From contig NZ_BMMX01000002.1 in NCBI RefSeq assembly GCF_014646155.1, positions 186,001 to 250,000 on the forward strand: a stretch of DNA of 64,000 bases, read 5' to 3'. Position 1 is the stretch's first letter; every line of letters starts with the position of its first letter. Below the pieces are notes generated by a model. The model was not told the DNA's origin, did no database searches, and worked only from the letters and a program-made list of their open reading frames with translations. This DNA comes from Mangrovihabitans endophyticus (GTDB taxonomy: Bacteria; Actinomycetota; Actinomycetes; Mycobacteriales; Micromonosporaceae). The position numbers and the translations under genes were made by a program. Positions 50,973-61,142 of the stretch are shown here, piece by piece.

Positions 50973-51224
50973 CTCCGGTAACCCATCGCCTCCATCACGA
51001 TCCGGCTCCGCGCCAACTCCGACCGGAGCCGACCATGATCCGTCAGATGCGCTGTAGAGCCGGCGGACCATACCGCCGCGGGGGGACGGCGGCGGACCTC
51101 GCGGGGTCAACCGTTCCCTGCAGGGCAGAGGTGCTCGCACCAACCGGACACGAACGGGCGTGAGCGAGCATTCTCGGCCCTACTCTGCTGGCAGACAGAC
51201 GTCGGCGGCATCCGAGGTGGCATC

Positions 51225-51986
51225 GTGCCCGTAGAGACCCTTTCCGACAGATGGTTGCGTCGCTTCGTGAAGGCACCGGCGCCCCGCAGCCGGCTGGTGT
51301 GCTTTCCGCACGCGGGCGGCTCGGCCAGCTACTACCTGCCCGTGGCCCGGGCGTTGGGTGACATCGCGGACGTGGTGGCGGTGCAGTACCCGGGCCGCCA
51401 GGATCGTCGTCACGAGCCGTTCCTGCCGACCCTCGCGGATGTGGCCGACCAGATGCTCGGGGTCGCCGGCCCGCTGGACGACCTGCCGCTGGTGCTGTTC
51501 GGTCACAGCATGGGGGCCTCGATCGCGTTCGAGGTGGCGGCCCGGCTGGAGGCCGGTGGTGCCCGGCCCGCCGCGTTGTTCGCCTCCGGCCGGCGGGCGC
51601 CGAGCACGCATCGGGTGGAGACGGTGCACAAGCAGGACGACGCCGGTCTGCTGGCCGAGGTCCGCGATCTGAACGGTACGGACACCGCCCTGCTCAACTC
51701 CGACCCGGAGTTCCGTCAGATGGTGCTGCCCGCGTTGCGCGCGGACTACCGGGCCGCCGAGACCTACGAGTGGGTTCCCGGACCTGCGCTCGGCTGCCCG
51801 ATCGTGGCTCTGCGCGGCGTCGACGACCCGCACGCCGACGAGGCCGAGACGCTCGCGTGGCAGCAGCACACCACCGGCGGATTCGAGATGCACTCGTTCA
51901 CCGGCGGGCACTTCTTCGTCAACGACCACGTGGCCGAGGTCATCCGGCTGGTGCGCGGGCGACTGTCCGCAGCGGCCCACCCCTGA
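51225..51986 (+). CDS. Type II thioesterase
   Basis: 253 residues. Nucleophile Ser95 in FGHSMGAS, His229 in FTGGHFFV and Asp in GVDDPHAD, with the early RLVCFPHAGGSAS motif that marks NRPS/PKS proof-reading thioesterases. GTG 51225 has GAGGTGG 4 nt upstream. It removes stalled or wrong acyl groups from carrier domains. It heads an operon with the KASIII and crotonyl-CoA reductase genes. Confidence 0.92.
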   Translation: MPVETLSDRWLRRFVKAPAPRSRLVCFPHAGGSASYYLPVARALGDIADVVAVQYPGRQDRRHEPFLPTLADVADQMLGVAGPLDDLPLVLFGHSMGASIAFEVAARLEAGGARPAALFASGRRAPSTHRVETVHKQDDAGLLAEVRDLNGTDTALLNSDPEFRQMVLPALRADYRAAETYEWVPGPALGCPIVALRGVDDPHADEAETLAWQQHTTGGFEMHSFTGGHFFVNDHVAEVIRLVRGRLSAAAHP

Positions 51987-52012
51987 TCGGCATCGCGGAT
52001 AAGGAGCACAGC

Positions 52013-53005
52013 ATGCTCGGCATCGTCGGCACCGGCTCTCACCTGCCACGCACCGAAGTGGACAACGCGACCGTCGCCGAGCGTACCGGCGTGACACCGG
52101 AGTGGATCGTCCACAAGACCGGGATACGCCGCCGCTGGTACGCCGGGCCGGACGAGGCCACCTCCGATCTCGCCGTCCACGCGGCTCGGGCGGCCCTGGC
52201 CGACGGCGGTGTCTCCGCGGAGCGGCTGCGCCTGATCGTCGTCGCCACCTCCACCCCTGATCATCCGCAACCGCCGACGGCGAGCCTGGTGCAGCGGGCC
52301 CTCGGTGCGTACGGCGCGGGCGCGTTGGACGTCAACGCCGTCTGCAGCGGTTTCGTCTTCGCCCTGGCGACGGCGGCCGGCCTGCTCGGCGACGACGAGT
52401 ACGGCCTGGTGATCGGTGCGGACGTCTACTCGCGGATCATCGACCGGGGCGACCGGCGGGTGGCCTCGCTGTTCGGCGACGGCGCGGGTGCCGTGCTGCT
52501 CGGACCGGTGCCGAGCGACCGGGGGCTGCTCGGCTGGGACCTGCGTACGTTCGGTGCCCTGAGCGACCTGGTGTGCGTCGACGCCGGTGGCAGCCGCACA
52601 CCCGTCACCCCGCAGACCACCGCGGCCGGCCGGCACCTGTTCCGGATGGACGGTCGCGGGGTCGCCGACTTCGTCCGGGCCGAACTCCCGCCCGCGATCA
52701 AGCGGGTGCTTGCCTCCACCGGTGTCGCGCCGGAGCAGGTCGATCACGTCGTGCCTCATCAGGCGAACGCGGTCCTGCTCACGTCGGTGGCCGAAAGCCT
52801 GGACCTGCCGCGTGCCCGGCTCCAGCTCACCGCGGACGAGCACGGCAACACAGGTGCCGCGTCCATTCCGCTGGCTCTCGACACCGCCGAGCGGTCCGGC
52901 GCGTTCGCCGGTGACGACCTGATCCTGCTGACCGGCTTCGGCGGCGGGATGTCCGTCGGCTCGGTTCTGCTGCGCTGGCATCCGACCAGGAAGGCGTACT
53001 TGTGA
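52013..53005 (+). CDS. KASIII (FabH-like) 3-oxoacyl-ACP synthase
   Basis: 330 residues. The catalytic triad is Cys111 (NAVCSGF), His249 (VPHQAN) and Asn279 (HGNTGAA). The active-site neighbourhood and length fit FabH-type condensing enzymes that join an acyl-CoA to malonyl-ACP. ATG 52013 has AAGGAG 6 nt upstream. Placed directly before a crotonyl-CoA carboxylase/reductase, it probably makes the chain that is later converted to an alkylmalonyl-CoA extender. A 3-ketoreductase and dehydratase are not in the window and might come from fatty-acid synthesis. Confidence 0.92.
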   Translation: MLGIVGTGSHLPRTEVDNATVAERTGVTPEWIVHKTGIRRRWYAGPDEATSDLAVHAARAALADGGVSAERLRLIVVATSTPDHPQPPTASLVQRALGAYGAGALDVNAVCSGFVFALATAAGLLGDDEYGLVIGADVYSRIIDRGDRRVASLFGDGAGAVLLGPVPSDRGLLGWDLRTFGALSDLVCVDAGGSRTPVTPQTTAAGRHLFRMDGRGVADFVRAELPPAIKRVLASTGVAPEQVDHVVPHQANAVLLTSVAESLDLPRARLQLTADEHGNTGAASIPLALDTAERSGAFAGDDLILLTGFGGGMSVGSVLLRWHPTRKAYL

Positions 53006-54354
53006 ACAGCTCTTTCGTCGAGACCGTCACCGATCCGCAGGCCGATTCCGCGGAGATCGCGGCGCTGGAGGTGCCCGAGTCGTATCGGGCGGCGGTGCTG
53101 CTGGCCGAGGAACAGACCATGTTCGACGGGCTGGCCGTCGCCGACCGCAACCCCGCCAAGTCGTTGCACGTGCGCGAGGTGCCGACCCCGGAACCCGGTA
53201 TGAACGAGGTCCTGGTCGCCGTCATGGCCAGCGCGGTCAACTACAACACGGTGTGGAGCGCGCTGTTCTCGCCGGTGCCGACGTTCGCCTTCCTGCGCCG
53301 GTACGGCCGCGAGGGTGGCCTGGCCGCCCGGCACGATCAACCGTGGCACGTCATCGGCTCGGACCTGGCCGGGGTGGTGCTGCGCGCCGGGCCCGGCGTC
53401 CGCAAGTGGAAGCCCGGCGACCGCGTGGTCGCGCACTGCCTCAGCGTCGAACTGGAGGAGCCGGAGGGGCACGACGACACGATGCTCGATCCGGCCCAGC
53501 GGATCTGGGGTTTCGAGACCAACTACGGCGGGCTCGCCGATCTCGCCCTGGTGAAGGCCAACCAGCTCATGCCCAAGGCCGAGCACCTCAGCTGGGAGGA
53601 GGCCGCGTCACCGGGCCTGGTGAACTCCACCGCGTACCGGCAGCTCGTGTCCCGCAACGGCGCGGACATGAAACAGGGCGACAGCGTCCTGATCTGGGGC
53701 GCGGCCGGCGGGCTCGGTTCCTACGCCACCCAGTACGTGCTCAACGGTGGCGGCATCCCGATCTGTGTGGTGTCCAACGCCCAGCGCGCGCAGGTGTGCC
53801 GGGAGATCGGTGCGGAGGCGATCATCGACCGGGGTGCGGAGGACTACACGTTCTGGAGGGACGAGCACACCCAGGACCCGGCGGAGTGGCGGCGGTTCGG
53901 GCGCCGGATCCGCGAGCTCACCGGCGGCCAGGACCCGGACATCGTGTTCGAGCATCCCGGGCAGGACACCTTCGGCGCCTCCGTGTACGTCGCCCGACGC
54001 GGCGGCACCATCGTGACCTGCGCGTCCACCAGTGGCTACACGCACCAGTTCGACAACCGCTACCTCTGGATGAACATCAAACGGATCATCGGCTCACACT
54101 TCGCCAACTACCGTGAGGCGTGGCTGGCCAACCGCCTGATCAGGCAGGGCCGCATTCACCCGACCCTGTCGCGCAGTTATCCGCTGGGCCAGGTGGGCCA
54201 GGCGGTCGACGACGTGCACCGCAACCGGCACCAGGGCAAGGTCGGCGTGTTGTGCCTCGCACCGAAGGCCGGGCTCGGCGTCCTCGACCACGAGCTGCGC
54301 GAGCGGCACGAGGCCGCCATCAACCGCTTCCGCACGCCCGACGAAGCCGCGTAG
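53002..54354 (+). CDS. Crotonyl-CoA carboxylase/reductase
   Basis: 450 residues. MDR-type NADPH enzyme with the long N-terminal segment of the CCR family, VNYNTVWSALF, the HVIGSDLAGVV strand, WGAAGGLGSYATQ (NADPH loop) and the CO2-pocket region FEHPGQDTFG with QFDNRYLWMNIKRI. Family members reductively carboxylate 2-enoyl-CoA to alkylmalonyl-CoA. Start GTG 53002 overlaps the KASIII stop (GTGA). The chain length is not predictable from what I can see. A PKS module that would use the product is not in the window. Confidence 0.93.
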   Translation: MNSSFVETVTDPQADSAEIAALEVPESYRAAVLLAEEQTMFDGLAVADRNPAKSLHVREVPTPEPGMNEVLVAVMASAVNYNTVWSALFSPVPTFAFLRRYGREGGLAARHDQPWHVIGSDLAGVVLRAGPGVRKWKPGDRVVAHCLSVELEEPEGHDDTMLDPAQRIWGFETNYGGLADLALVKANQLMPKAEHLSWEEAASPGLVNSTAYRQLVSRNGADMKQGDSVLIWGAAGGLGSYATQYVLNGGGIPICVVSNAQRAQVCREIGAEAIIDRGAEDYTFWRDEHTQDPAEWRRFGRRIRELTGGQDPDIVFEHPGQDTFGASVYVARRGGTIVTCASTSGYTHQFDNRYLWMNIKRIIGSHFANYREAWLANRLIRQGRIHPTLSRSYPLGQVGQAVDDVHRNRHQGKVGVLCLAPKAGLGVLDHELRERHEAAINRFRTPDEAA

Positions 54355-54566
54355 ATCCGCCGCCTGGCTGCGATCAGGGCCGTGCAGTGTGGCCCCGGCA
54401 GACATCCGATTCGGCCCTTATGACCATCAACGACGCCTCGCCGTCGACACCGGAGGTGATCGAGAAGCACCTTGGGGTGACGACCGGAGAGATCGTTACG
54501 GGGCCTCGCCGCGTTGCTGGCCGGACGCGGGACGGGCGCCGGCGCCGACCACGAATGAGGGAAGGC

Positions 54567-57500
54567 ATGCAGACCGCCGAACTGATCACCGAGCTGGTGG
54601 CCGACGCCGCCCGGCAGCACCCGGAACGCCTCGCCGTCCGTCAGGAGACCGGCGACCTCAGGTACGGCGACCTGGCCGGCGACGCGGCCCGCCTCGCCCA
54701 CCGGCTGATCGCCGAGGGGATCGGCCCCGGTGACATCGTGGCCCTGTACGGCGATCCGGGGACCGACCTGGTGACCGGAACCCTCGCCGTGTGGTGGACC
54801 GGCGCCGCCTATCTCCCGCTGGACCCCGAGACCCCGCCGGAACGCACGGCGGGCATCCTGGCCGAGGCCGGGGTGCGCGTGGTGCTGTGCGGTGGGCACC
54901 ATCGCCTCGGCGTACCGGGGGCACGCACGATCGCGCTGTCCGGGCTCGACCTGACCGGCCAGCCCGCGGACCGGCCCGCGCACCGGCCCCGGCCCGGCGA
55001 CCTCGCCTATGTGATCTACACGTCGGGGACCACGGGACGGCCCAAGGGTGTCATGGTCGAACACGGATCGCTGGCCAACTTCGTCCGGTGGAACGCCGAG
55101 GCCCTCGCTCTGACCCCCGCCGACCGCAGCGCGGTGCTCGCCTCGCCGGGCTTCGACGCGTCCGTGGGGGAGCAGTGGCCGGCCCTGGTCTCCGGCGGCT
55201 GCCTGTGCGTCGCCCCACCCGGCCTGCGCCGCGACCCCGCCGCGGTGGTCTCCTGGCTGACCGAGCAGCAGATCACGGTCTGCGTGCTCACCACGGCCCT
55301 GGGCGAGCTGGTCGTCGGCGCGGTGTGGGAGGCCGGCACGGCGTTGCGGGTGCTGCAGACCGGTGGTGACCGGCTTCGGGTGCGCCCGCCCGCCGGTGTG
55401 CCGTTCGCCTTCGTCAACGGCTACGGCCCGACGGAGGGCACCGTGCTGGCCACCGCGGGACAGGTGTCCAGCGAGGACACGGGGTCGCTGCCGTCGATCG
55501 GCGTGCCCATCGACGGCGTGCGTATCGAGATCCTGGACCCGCAGTTGCGGCCCGTCGCTCCCGGCGAGGTGGGTGAGCTCTACCTCGGTGGCGCCGGAGT
55601 GGCCCGCGGCTACCTGGCCCACCCGGATCTGACCGCCGACCGGTTCGTTCCCGACCCCCGCCCGGCCCGGCCGGGTGACCGGCTCTATCGCACCGGGGAC
55701 CTCGGCCGGTGGCGGAGCGACGGTGCGATCGACTTCGCCGGGCGCAACGACGACCAGGTGAAGATCCGTGGCCATCGCATCGAACCGGCCGAGGTCTCCG
55801 CCGTCATGGGCGAGCATCCCGAAGTCGCGACCGCCCACGTGCAGACCTGCCGCGACGGCGAGACCGGTGACTCGTACCTCGTCGCGTACGTCGTCCCCCG
55901 CCAGGCCCGCAGGCTCCCCGCGCCCCGCCGGTTGCGCGAGTTCCTGTCGGCCCGGCTGCCCGAGGCGCTGATACCGACGGCGTTCATCATCCTCGACGCG
56001 CTGCCGTGGGACCGCAACGGCAAAGTCGACCGGTCCGCCCTACCCGCCCCCGACCTGCGCCGTCTCACCGCTGAGCCGGCCGGGGCACCGCCGCGTACCC
56101 CGCTGCAGCGCACGATCGCGGCGGCCTGGGCCGAAGTCCTCAACGTCGGTGAGATCGGCCTGGACGACAACTTCTTCGACCTCGGCGGCCACTCCCTGCT
56201 GGCGACGCAGATCGTGACCCGGGTCCGCGAGTCGCTGGGCACCGACGTGCCGATCGGGACGCTGCTGGCTGCCCCGATGCTCGGTCGATTCACCGAGGCA
56301 GTCCAGGAGCTGCGCGACTCGACCAGCACCGGGGGCCTGCCGCCGATCGTCGCGGACGCGGGCACGCCCGAGTCACCACTGTCCCTGCCGCAGCAGCAGG
56401 TCTGGTTCCACAGCAAACTAGCCCCGGACAGCGTCGCTTACCACGCGCAGACGAGCATCCGCGTCGTCGGGCCGCTCGACGTGGACGTCCTGGACCGGGC
56501 CCTCACCGAGATCATCAGGCGCCACGAGAGCCTGCGGACCACCTACGGTGAGCACGACGGGCAGCCGCTCCAGTCGGTCCGGCCGCCGGTTCCAGCACGG
56601 CTCACCCGCGTCGACCTGTCCTCGGCCACCGGTGACGAGCGCGGCAAACGGCTCGACGAGGTCACCCGAGCAGCCCTGGCCGACCCGTTCGACCTGCGGG
56701 AACCGCCGCTGGCCCGGTGGACCGCCGTCCGGCTCGGTCCCGAGGAGCACGAGCTGATCCTCGTGGAGCACCACCTGATCCACGACGGCTGGTCGTTCGC
56801 GGTGCTGATGGCCGAGGTCGAGGCGCTCTACAACGCGTTCTCCGCGGGCCGGCCGTCGCCGCTGCCGCCGCTGCCGGTGCAGTACCGCGACTACGTCGCC
56901 TGGCAGCGCGCGCTGCTCGGCTCACCGGAACTCGCCGAGCAGGTGCGGTATTGGAAGCAGCGGCTGCACGACGCCCCCACCGAACTGGGATTGCCCACCG
57001 ATCGGCCACGTCCGGCGGTGCAGACGTTCCGCGGTGACGTCCTGCGGCTCCACCTGCCGGCTGGTGTGCCCGCCCGGATCAGGGCGCTGGGCCGCCGGTA
57101 CAACGTGACCAGCTTCATGGTCATGTACGCCGCGTTCGTCGCCCTCGTGCACCGCTTCAGCGGCGACACCGACATCTGCGTGGCGTCCGGGTTCGCCAAC
57201 CGGCGGCTGCGCGAGGCCGAGGCGCTGATCGGCATGCTGGTCAACCCGGTGGTGTTGCGGACGCAGGTCAGCGGAGACATGCCGTTTCGTGAGCTGCTGG
57301 CCGCCGCCCGGGAGGCGGTTCTCGGCGCCGCGGCGCACCAGGAGTGCCCGTTCCCGGTGGTCGTCGAAGCGCTCGGCGCCCGCCGTGACCCTTCCCGCAA
57401 CCCGCTCGCGCAGGTCATGTTCAGTGCGCACGACTCGGCCGTCCGCAACCCGGAGCTGGGCACGGCCACCAGCACGGTCTTCGAGCGCAGCAACGGCTCG

Positions 57501-59534
57501 GCCAAGATGGACGTCAACGTCATCATCGTGCCCCGGGCCCGCAACGCCCTGGGCGACCGCCGGCACACCGACGACCGGGTGACGGTGCTGTGGGAGTTCA
57601 ACAGCGCCCTGTTCGACGAGTCGACCATGCGCCGGATGGCGGCGGCGTACCTGCGCCTGCTGACCGCGGCGGCCGACGAGCCGGCGGCGCGAGTCGGGCG
57701 GTTGCCTGTCCTCGACGACGCCGAGAAGCGGCACCTGCTCGTGGAACGCAACCGGCAGGAGGCCGAGGCTGTCCCGCGGACCGCCGAACCGGTGCAGGAG
57801 GCGGTGGCTCGGTGGGCGGCGACCCGGCCGGACCTGATCGCCGTCAGCGACGGCGATGAACATCTGACGTACCGCGACCTCGACGAGAGGGCGTCGCGGC
57901 TGGCCGCCCGGCTGAGTGCCGAGGGGGTGGGCCCGGAGACGATCGTCGGGGTGTGCCTGCCCCGCAGCGCTGCCCTCGTCGTGGCCGAGTTCGCCGTCCT
58001 CAAGGCTGGTGGGGCGTTCCTGCCGGTGGACGAGGACAACCCGCACGACCGGGTCGCGTTCATCCTGGCCGAGTCCGGCGCGCGGTTGCTGATCACCACC
58101 GCCGGGGTCCGCGACCGGCTCCAGATCACCACGCCGGTGCTGCTCAGCGACGCCGGGCCGGAACCTGGCGCGCCATTGTCCACGCCGCCCCGGATCTCTG
58201 CGGACACCCTCGCGTACGTCATCTACACCTCCGGCTCGACGGGCCGGCCCAAGGGGGTCATGATCCAACACCGGTCCCTGGCGAACCTGGTCGCCTGGCA
58301 CCTGCGCGAGACCGGGCTGGGGCCGTCGGACCGCGGCACGATGGTGGCGTCGCCCGGCTTCGACTTCTCGGTGTGGGAGATCTGGCCCGCCCTGGCGGCG
58401 GGGGCCACCCTCGTCGTGCCCGGCCGGGCTCTCCTGCTGTCCCCGCCGGATCTGCGCCGCTGGCTGGACGAGGAGCGGATCACCGTCTGCCTGCTGCCCA
58501 CACCGCTGGCCGAGGCGGTACTCAACGGCCACGGTGGCACGGGCCCGCGGGGGCTGCGGATCCTGCACGCCGCGGGTGATCGGCTCAACGTCCGGCCCCC
58601 GGAGGACGCGGGCTTCACCTTCCACAACTCGTACGGGCCGACCGAGAACGCCGCCATCTCGACCAGCGGGCCGGTCGCCGCCCGGGTGGATCCCCCCGCG
58701 CTGCCCGACATCGGGCGGCCCATCTCCGGGACCGCCGTCTACCTGCTGGACACCGAGCTCAATCCGGTGCCCACCGGCACCACCGGCGAGGTCTACCTCG
58801 GCGGCGCCGGCCTGGCCCGTGGCTACGCCCGCCGCCCCGACCTGACCGCCGACCGGTTCGTCCCGGACCCGTTCAGCGGCCGCAGCGGGGGCCGCCTCTA
58901 CCGCACCGGAGACCTGGCCCGGTACCGGCCCGACGGGACGCTCGACTTCCTCGGCCGCGCCGACCGGCAGGTGAAGATCCTCGGGTACCGGATCGAACCG
59001 GCCGAGGCCGCCGCCGCTCTGCGGACCCATCCGGGCGTGCTCGACAGCTACGTCCAGGGTCGCCCCGCGGGGTCCGACGGGTCACCGGAACTCGTCGCGT
59101 ACCTGGTGATGCGCGACCGGGACGCGGTCTTGGACGACGAGGAGATCCGTGACCATCTGCGCGACCGCCTGCCGCAATACCTGATTCCGACGCACTTCGT
59201 CGTCCTGCCGACCTTGCCGTTGACCCGCAACGGCAAGGTCGACGCGTCCTCGCTGCCGCCCGCGGAGATCACGCTCGCGCAGGCGCCCGAACCGCGCGGC
59301 GACCTGGAACGCGCCCTCGCCGCCATCTGGGCGGAGGTGCTGGGCCGCGACGTGGTCGGCCGCAACGACAGCTTCTACGAACTCGGCGGCAACTCGCTGA
59401 AGCTGGTGCAGGCGCACCACCGGATGACCAGCCGGCTGCGGATCGATTTCCCGCTCGTCGAACTGTTCGAACGGCCCACCATCCACGAGCTCGCCGGATA
59501 CCTCGGCGCCCTGACCGGAACCACGGCGAAGTGA
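54567..59534 (+). CDS. Bimodular NRPS, A-PCP-C-A-PCP
   Basis: 1,655 residues. A1 about 1-495 (YTSGTTGRPKG, GFDASVGEQW, NGYGPTEGT, NRNGKVDR-like end); PCP1 Ser543 (LGGHSLLA); C about 580-1030 with intact HHLIHDGW (His735-His736, Asp740-Gly741); A2 about 1060-1560 (YTSGSTGRPKG, GFDFSVWEIW, NSYGPTEN); PCP2 Ser1610 (LGGNSLKL). It begins with an A domain, so it can start a chain. It ends on a PCP with no C or thioesterase, so the chain passes to another protein, plausibly the condensation-first NRPS at 63083. By-eye specificity lines (A1 D-A-G-A-Q-G-G-V; A2 D-F-W-P-H-A-S-A) are not assigned. ATG 54567 has GAGGG 5 nt upstream; ATG 54420 is an alternative. Confidence 0.93.
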   Translation: MQTAELITELVADAARQHPERLAVRQETGDLRYGDLAGDAARLAHRLIAEGIGPGDIVALYGDPGTDLVTGTLAVWWTGAAYLPLDPETPPERTAGILAEAGVRVVLCGGHHRLGVPGARTIALSGLDLTGQPADRPAHRPRPGDLAYVIYTSGTTGRPKGVMVEHGSLANFVRWNAEALALTPADRSAVLASPGFDASVGEQWPALVSGGCLCVAPPGLRRDPAAVVSWLTEQQITVCVLTTALGELVVGAVWEAGTALRVLQTGGDRLRVRPPAGVPFAFVNGYGPTEGTVLATAGQVSSEDTGSLPSIGVPIDGVRIEILDPQLRPVAPGEVGELYLGGAGVARGYLAHPDLTADRFVPDPRPARPGDRLYRTGDLGRWRSDGAIDFAGRNDDQVKIRGHRIEPAEVSAVMGEHPEVATAHVQTCRDGETGDSYLVAYVVPRQARRLPAPRRLREFLSARLPEALIPTAFIILDALPWDRNGKVDRSALPAPDLRRLTAEPAGAPPRTPLQRTIAAAWAEVLNVGEIGLDDNFFDLGGHSLLATQIVTRVRESLGTDVPIGTLLAAPMLGRFTEAVQELRDSTSTGGLPPIVADAGTPESPLSLPQQQVWFHSKLAPDSVAYHAQTSIRVVGPLDVDVLDRALTEIIRRHESLRTTYGEHDGQPLQSVRPPVPARLTRVDLSSATGDERGKRLDEVTRAALADPFDLREPPLARWTAVRLGPEEHELILVEHHLIHDGWSFAVLMAEVEALYNAFSAGRPSPLPPLPVQYRDYVAWQRALLGSPELAEQVRYWKQRLHDAPTELGLPTDRPRPAVQTFRGDVLRLHLPAGVPARIRALGRRYNVTSFMVMYAAFVALVHRFSGDTDICVASGFANRRLREAEALIGMLVNPVVLRTQVSGDMPFRELLAAAREAVLGAAAHQECPFPVVVEALGARRDPSRNPLAQVMFSAHDSAVRNPELGTATSTVFERSNGSAKMDVNVIIVPRARNALGDRRHTDDRVTVLWEFNSALFDESTMRRMAAAYLRLLTAAADEPAARVGRLPVLDDAEKRHLLVERNRQEAEAVPRTAEPVQEAVARWAATRPDLIAVSDGDEHLTYRDLDERASRLAARLSAEGVGPETIVGVCLPRSAALVVAEFAVLKAGGAFLPVDEDNPHDRVAFILAESGARLLITTAGVRDRLQITTPVLLSDAGPEPGAPLSTPPRISADTLAYVIYTSGSTGRPKGVMIQHRSLANLVAWHLRETGLGPSDRGTMVASPGFDFSVWEIWPALAAGATLVVPGRALLLSPPDLRRWLDEERITVCLLPTPLAEAVLNGHGGTGPRGLRILHAAGDRLNVRPPEDAGFTFHNSYGPTENAAISTSGPVAARVDPPALPDIGRPISGTAVYLLDTELNPVPTGTTGEVYLGGAGLARGYARRPDLTADRFVPDPFSGRSGGRLYRTGDLARYRPDGTLDFLGRADRQVKILGYRIEPAEAAAALRTHPGVLDSYVQGRPAGSDGSPELVAYLVMRDRDAVLDDEEIRDHLRDRLPQYLIPTHFVVLPTLPLTRNGKVDASSLPPAEITLAQAPEPRGDLERALAAIWAEVLGRDVVGRNDSFYELGGNSLKLVQAHHRMTSRLRIDFPLVELFERPTIHELAGYLGALTGTTAK

Positions 59535-59569
59535 GCACCGCCCGACGAGGACGAGCAGCAGGAGGCACC

Positions 59570-59776
59570 GTGTTCGAGGACGACGACGACCGGATCTATC
59601 AGGTGGTCCGCAACGACGAGCAACAGTACTCGATCTGGCCGGTGAGCCACGACCTTCCGCCCGGCTGGCAGGGCGTCGGCGTGCAGGGGGACAAGTCCAC
59701 CTGCCTGCGGCACATCGGCGAGGTCTGGACGGACCTGCGCCCGCTGAGCGCACGATACGAGGAAGTGGCCCGATGA
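59570..59776 (+). CDS. MbtH-like adenylation-domain activator
   Basis: 68 residues with the MbtH signature: NDEQQYSIWP, PPGWQGVG and CLRHIGEVWTDLRPLS. It binds A domains of the neighbouring NRPS and supports their folding or activity. GTG 59570 (GGAGG 4 nt upstream) gives the usual family length; GTG 59531, which overlaps the NRPS stop as GTGA, would add 13 residues and cannot be excluded. Confidence 0.93.
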   Translation: MFEDDDDRIYQVVRNDEQQYSIWPVSHDLPPGWQGVGVQGDKSTCLRHIGEVWTDLRPLSARYEEVAR

Positions 59777-60030
59777 GTACGGGTGTGGACAACGGCCAGG
59801 TCGAGGCGGATCTCGCGGCCTTCCTGAACGAGCGTACGGGCGAGCAGTGGCCCGGTGACCGCGACCTGTTCGCCGACGGCGGGCTGTCCTCGCTGTTCGC
59901 CATGGAACTGGTCGTGCACCTGGAGAACACGTACGACGTCACCGTTGCCGGACCGGACCTGCAGCTCGCCAACTTCCGCACCGTCACGGCGATGGCCGAC
60001 CTGGTCCAGCGGCTGCGGGAGGCGCGATGA
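59773..60030 (+). CDS. Discrete acyl carrier protein
   Basis: 85 residues; the phosphopantetheine Ser is probably Ser40 in GGLSSLFAMEL. It follows MbtH with an ATGA overlap and is followed by an acyl-CoA dehydrogenase and an FkbH-like gene. That order is typical of sets making hydroxy- or methoxymalonyl-ACP from a glycolytic C3 unit (FkbJ-type carrier). Confidence 0.9.
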   Translation: MSTGVDNGQVEADLAAFLNERTGEQWPGDRDLFADGGLSSLFAMELVVHLENTYDVTVAGPDLQLANFRTVTAMADLVQRLREAR

Positions 60031-61142
60031 GCGAGCCCGAGGCCCTGGTCACCGGCATCGTCGGTGACCAGGCCGAGGAGTGGGACCGCACCGGCCGGAT
60101 ACCGATCGAGACCCTGCGCGAGCTGGGCAAGGGCGGCTGGCTCTGTGCTCAGGTCGGCACCGCGCATGGCGGCCCGGGGCTGGACAGCCTGCGCAACGGC
60201 CGGTTCACCGCCCACGTCGGCAGCCTGTGCAGTTCCCTGCGCAGCGTGATGACCTCGCAGGGCATGGCCGCCTGGATCGTGCAACGGCTGGGTGGTGCCG
60301 GGCAACGGGCCACCCTGCTCCCGGCGCTGGCCGCCGGGACGCTCGCGGCGGTCGGCTTCAGCGAGCCCGGGGCCGGCAGCGACCTGGGCGCCATGGCGAC
60401 GACCATCCGCGACGAGGGTGACACCGTGGTCGTCGACGGGCGCAAGATGTGGATCACCGCCGCCGCGTACGCCGATCTGCTCGTGCTCTTCGGCCGCTAC
60501 GGCTCCGGTGGCGCGGTGGTGGTGGTGCCCTGCGACGCCCCCGGCCTCGAGATCACGCCGCTGGACGACGTGCTCGGCTGCCGGGCGGCCGGGCACGCGG
60601 GGCTGGTGCTCGACAACGTCCGGGTGCGGCGCGAGAACCTGCTCGACTCCGCGGGCGCGCCGCTGTCGCTGCTCGCGACCGTGGGGCTCACGTACGGCCG
60701 CATGTCGGTGGCCTGGGGCTGCGTCGGGATCCTGGACGGCTGCCTCGGGGCCGCGGTCCGGCACGCCACCACCCGCGAGCAGTTCGGCCGGGCGCTCTCG
60801 GAGCACCAGTTGGTCGCCGGGCACCTCGCCGACCTGTACGTCGCCGGCCAGGTCGCCCGGCGCATCTGCGAACACGCGAGCCGATGCTGGGACGAGGGCT
60901 CGCCCGAACTCGCCACCGCCGCCGTACTCGCCAAGCACGTCAGCGCGACCCAGGCTGCGACCGGCGCGGCGACGGCGGTGCAGGTCCTCGGCGGCGCCGG
61001 CGCTCGTGACAGCAGCCTCGTCGCCCGCGCCTACCGGGACGCGAAGCTGATGGAGATCATCGAAGGCAGCAACGAACTGAGCCGCCTGGCGCTCGCCGAG
61101 GACGTCGTCCGGCGGGCACCCCGGCCGGGAGGAACCCGATGA
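60027..61142 (+). CDS. Acyl-CoA dehydrogenase-family flavoenzyme (FkbI-like)
   Basis: 371 residues. Motifs of the family: FSEPGAGSDLGAMATT (FAD/substrate loop), KMWITAA, REQFGRALSEHQ and VQVLGGAGA, with a C-terminal EGSNELSRLALAE. In methoxymalonyl-ACP pathways the FkbI homologue oxidises the carrier-bound C3 unit. ATG 60027 overlaps the ACP stop (ATGA). Confidence 0.9.
   Translation: MSEPEALVTGIVGDQAEEWDRTGRIPIETLRELGKGGWLCAQVGTAHGGPGLDSLRNGRFTAHVGSLCSSLRSVMTSQGMAAWIVQRLGGAGQRATLLPALAAGTLAAVGFSEPGAGSDLGAMATTIRDEGDTVVVDGRKMWITAAAYADLLVLFGRYGSGGAVVVVPCDAPGLEITPLDDVLGCRAAGHAGLVLDNVRVRRENLLDSAGAPLSLLATVGLTYGRMSVAWGCVGILDGCLGAAVRHATTREQFGRALSEHQLVAGHLADLYVAGQVARRICEHASRCWDEGSPELATAAVLAKHVSATQAATGAATAVQVLGGAGARDSSLVARAYRDAKLMEIIEGSNELSRLALAEDVVRRAPRPGGTR

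Larger units (their letters stand above)
50832..51224. promoter_or_regulatory. Intergenic region with tandem repeat and hairpin
   Basis: 393 nt without a convincing gene between the P450 and the thioesterase operon. It holds a 19-bp tandem repeat (50869-50919) and a hairpin (50936-50972). A 15-codon frame starting at GTG 50934 with GAGGAG upstream overlaps the hairpin; no evidence supports its translation. The rest, about 51000-51210, shows nothing distinctive apart from GAGGTGG before the thioesterase start. Confidence 0.5.

Noticed and set aside
54420..54566. N-terminal extension of the NRPS from ATG 54420
   Set aside because: It would add 49 Arg-rich residues that do not resemble an A-domain start or a docking domain; ATG 54567 has a better ribosome-binding site and fits the family.
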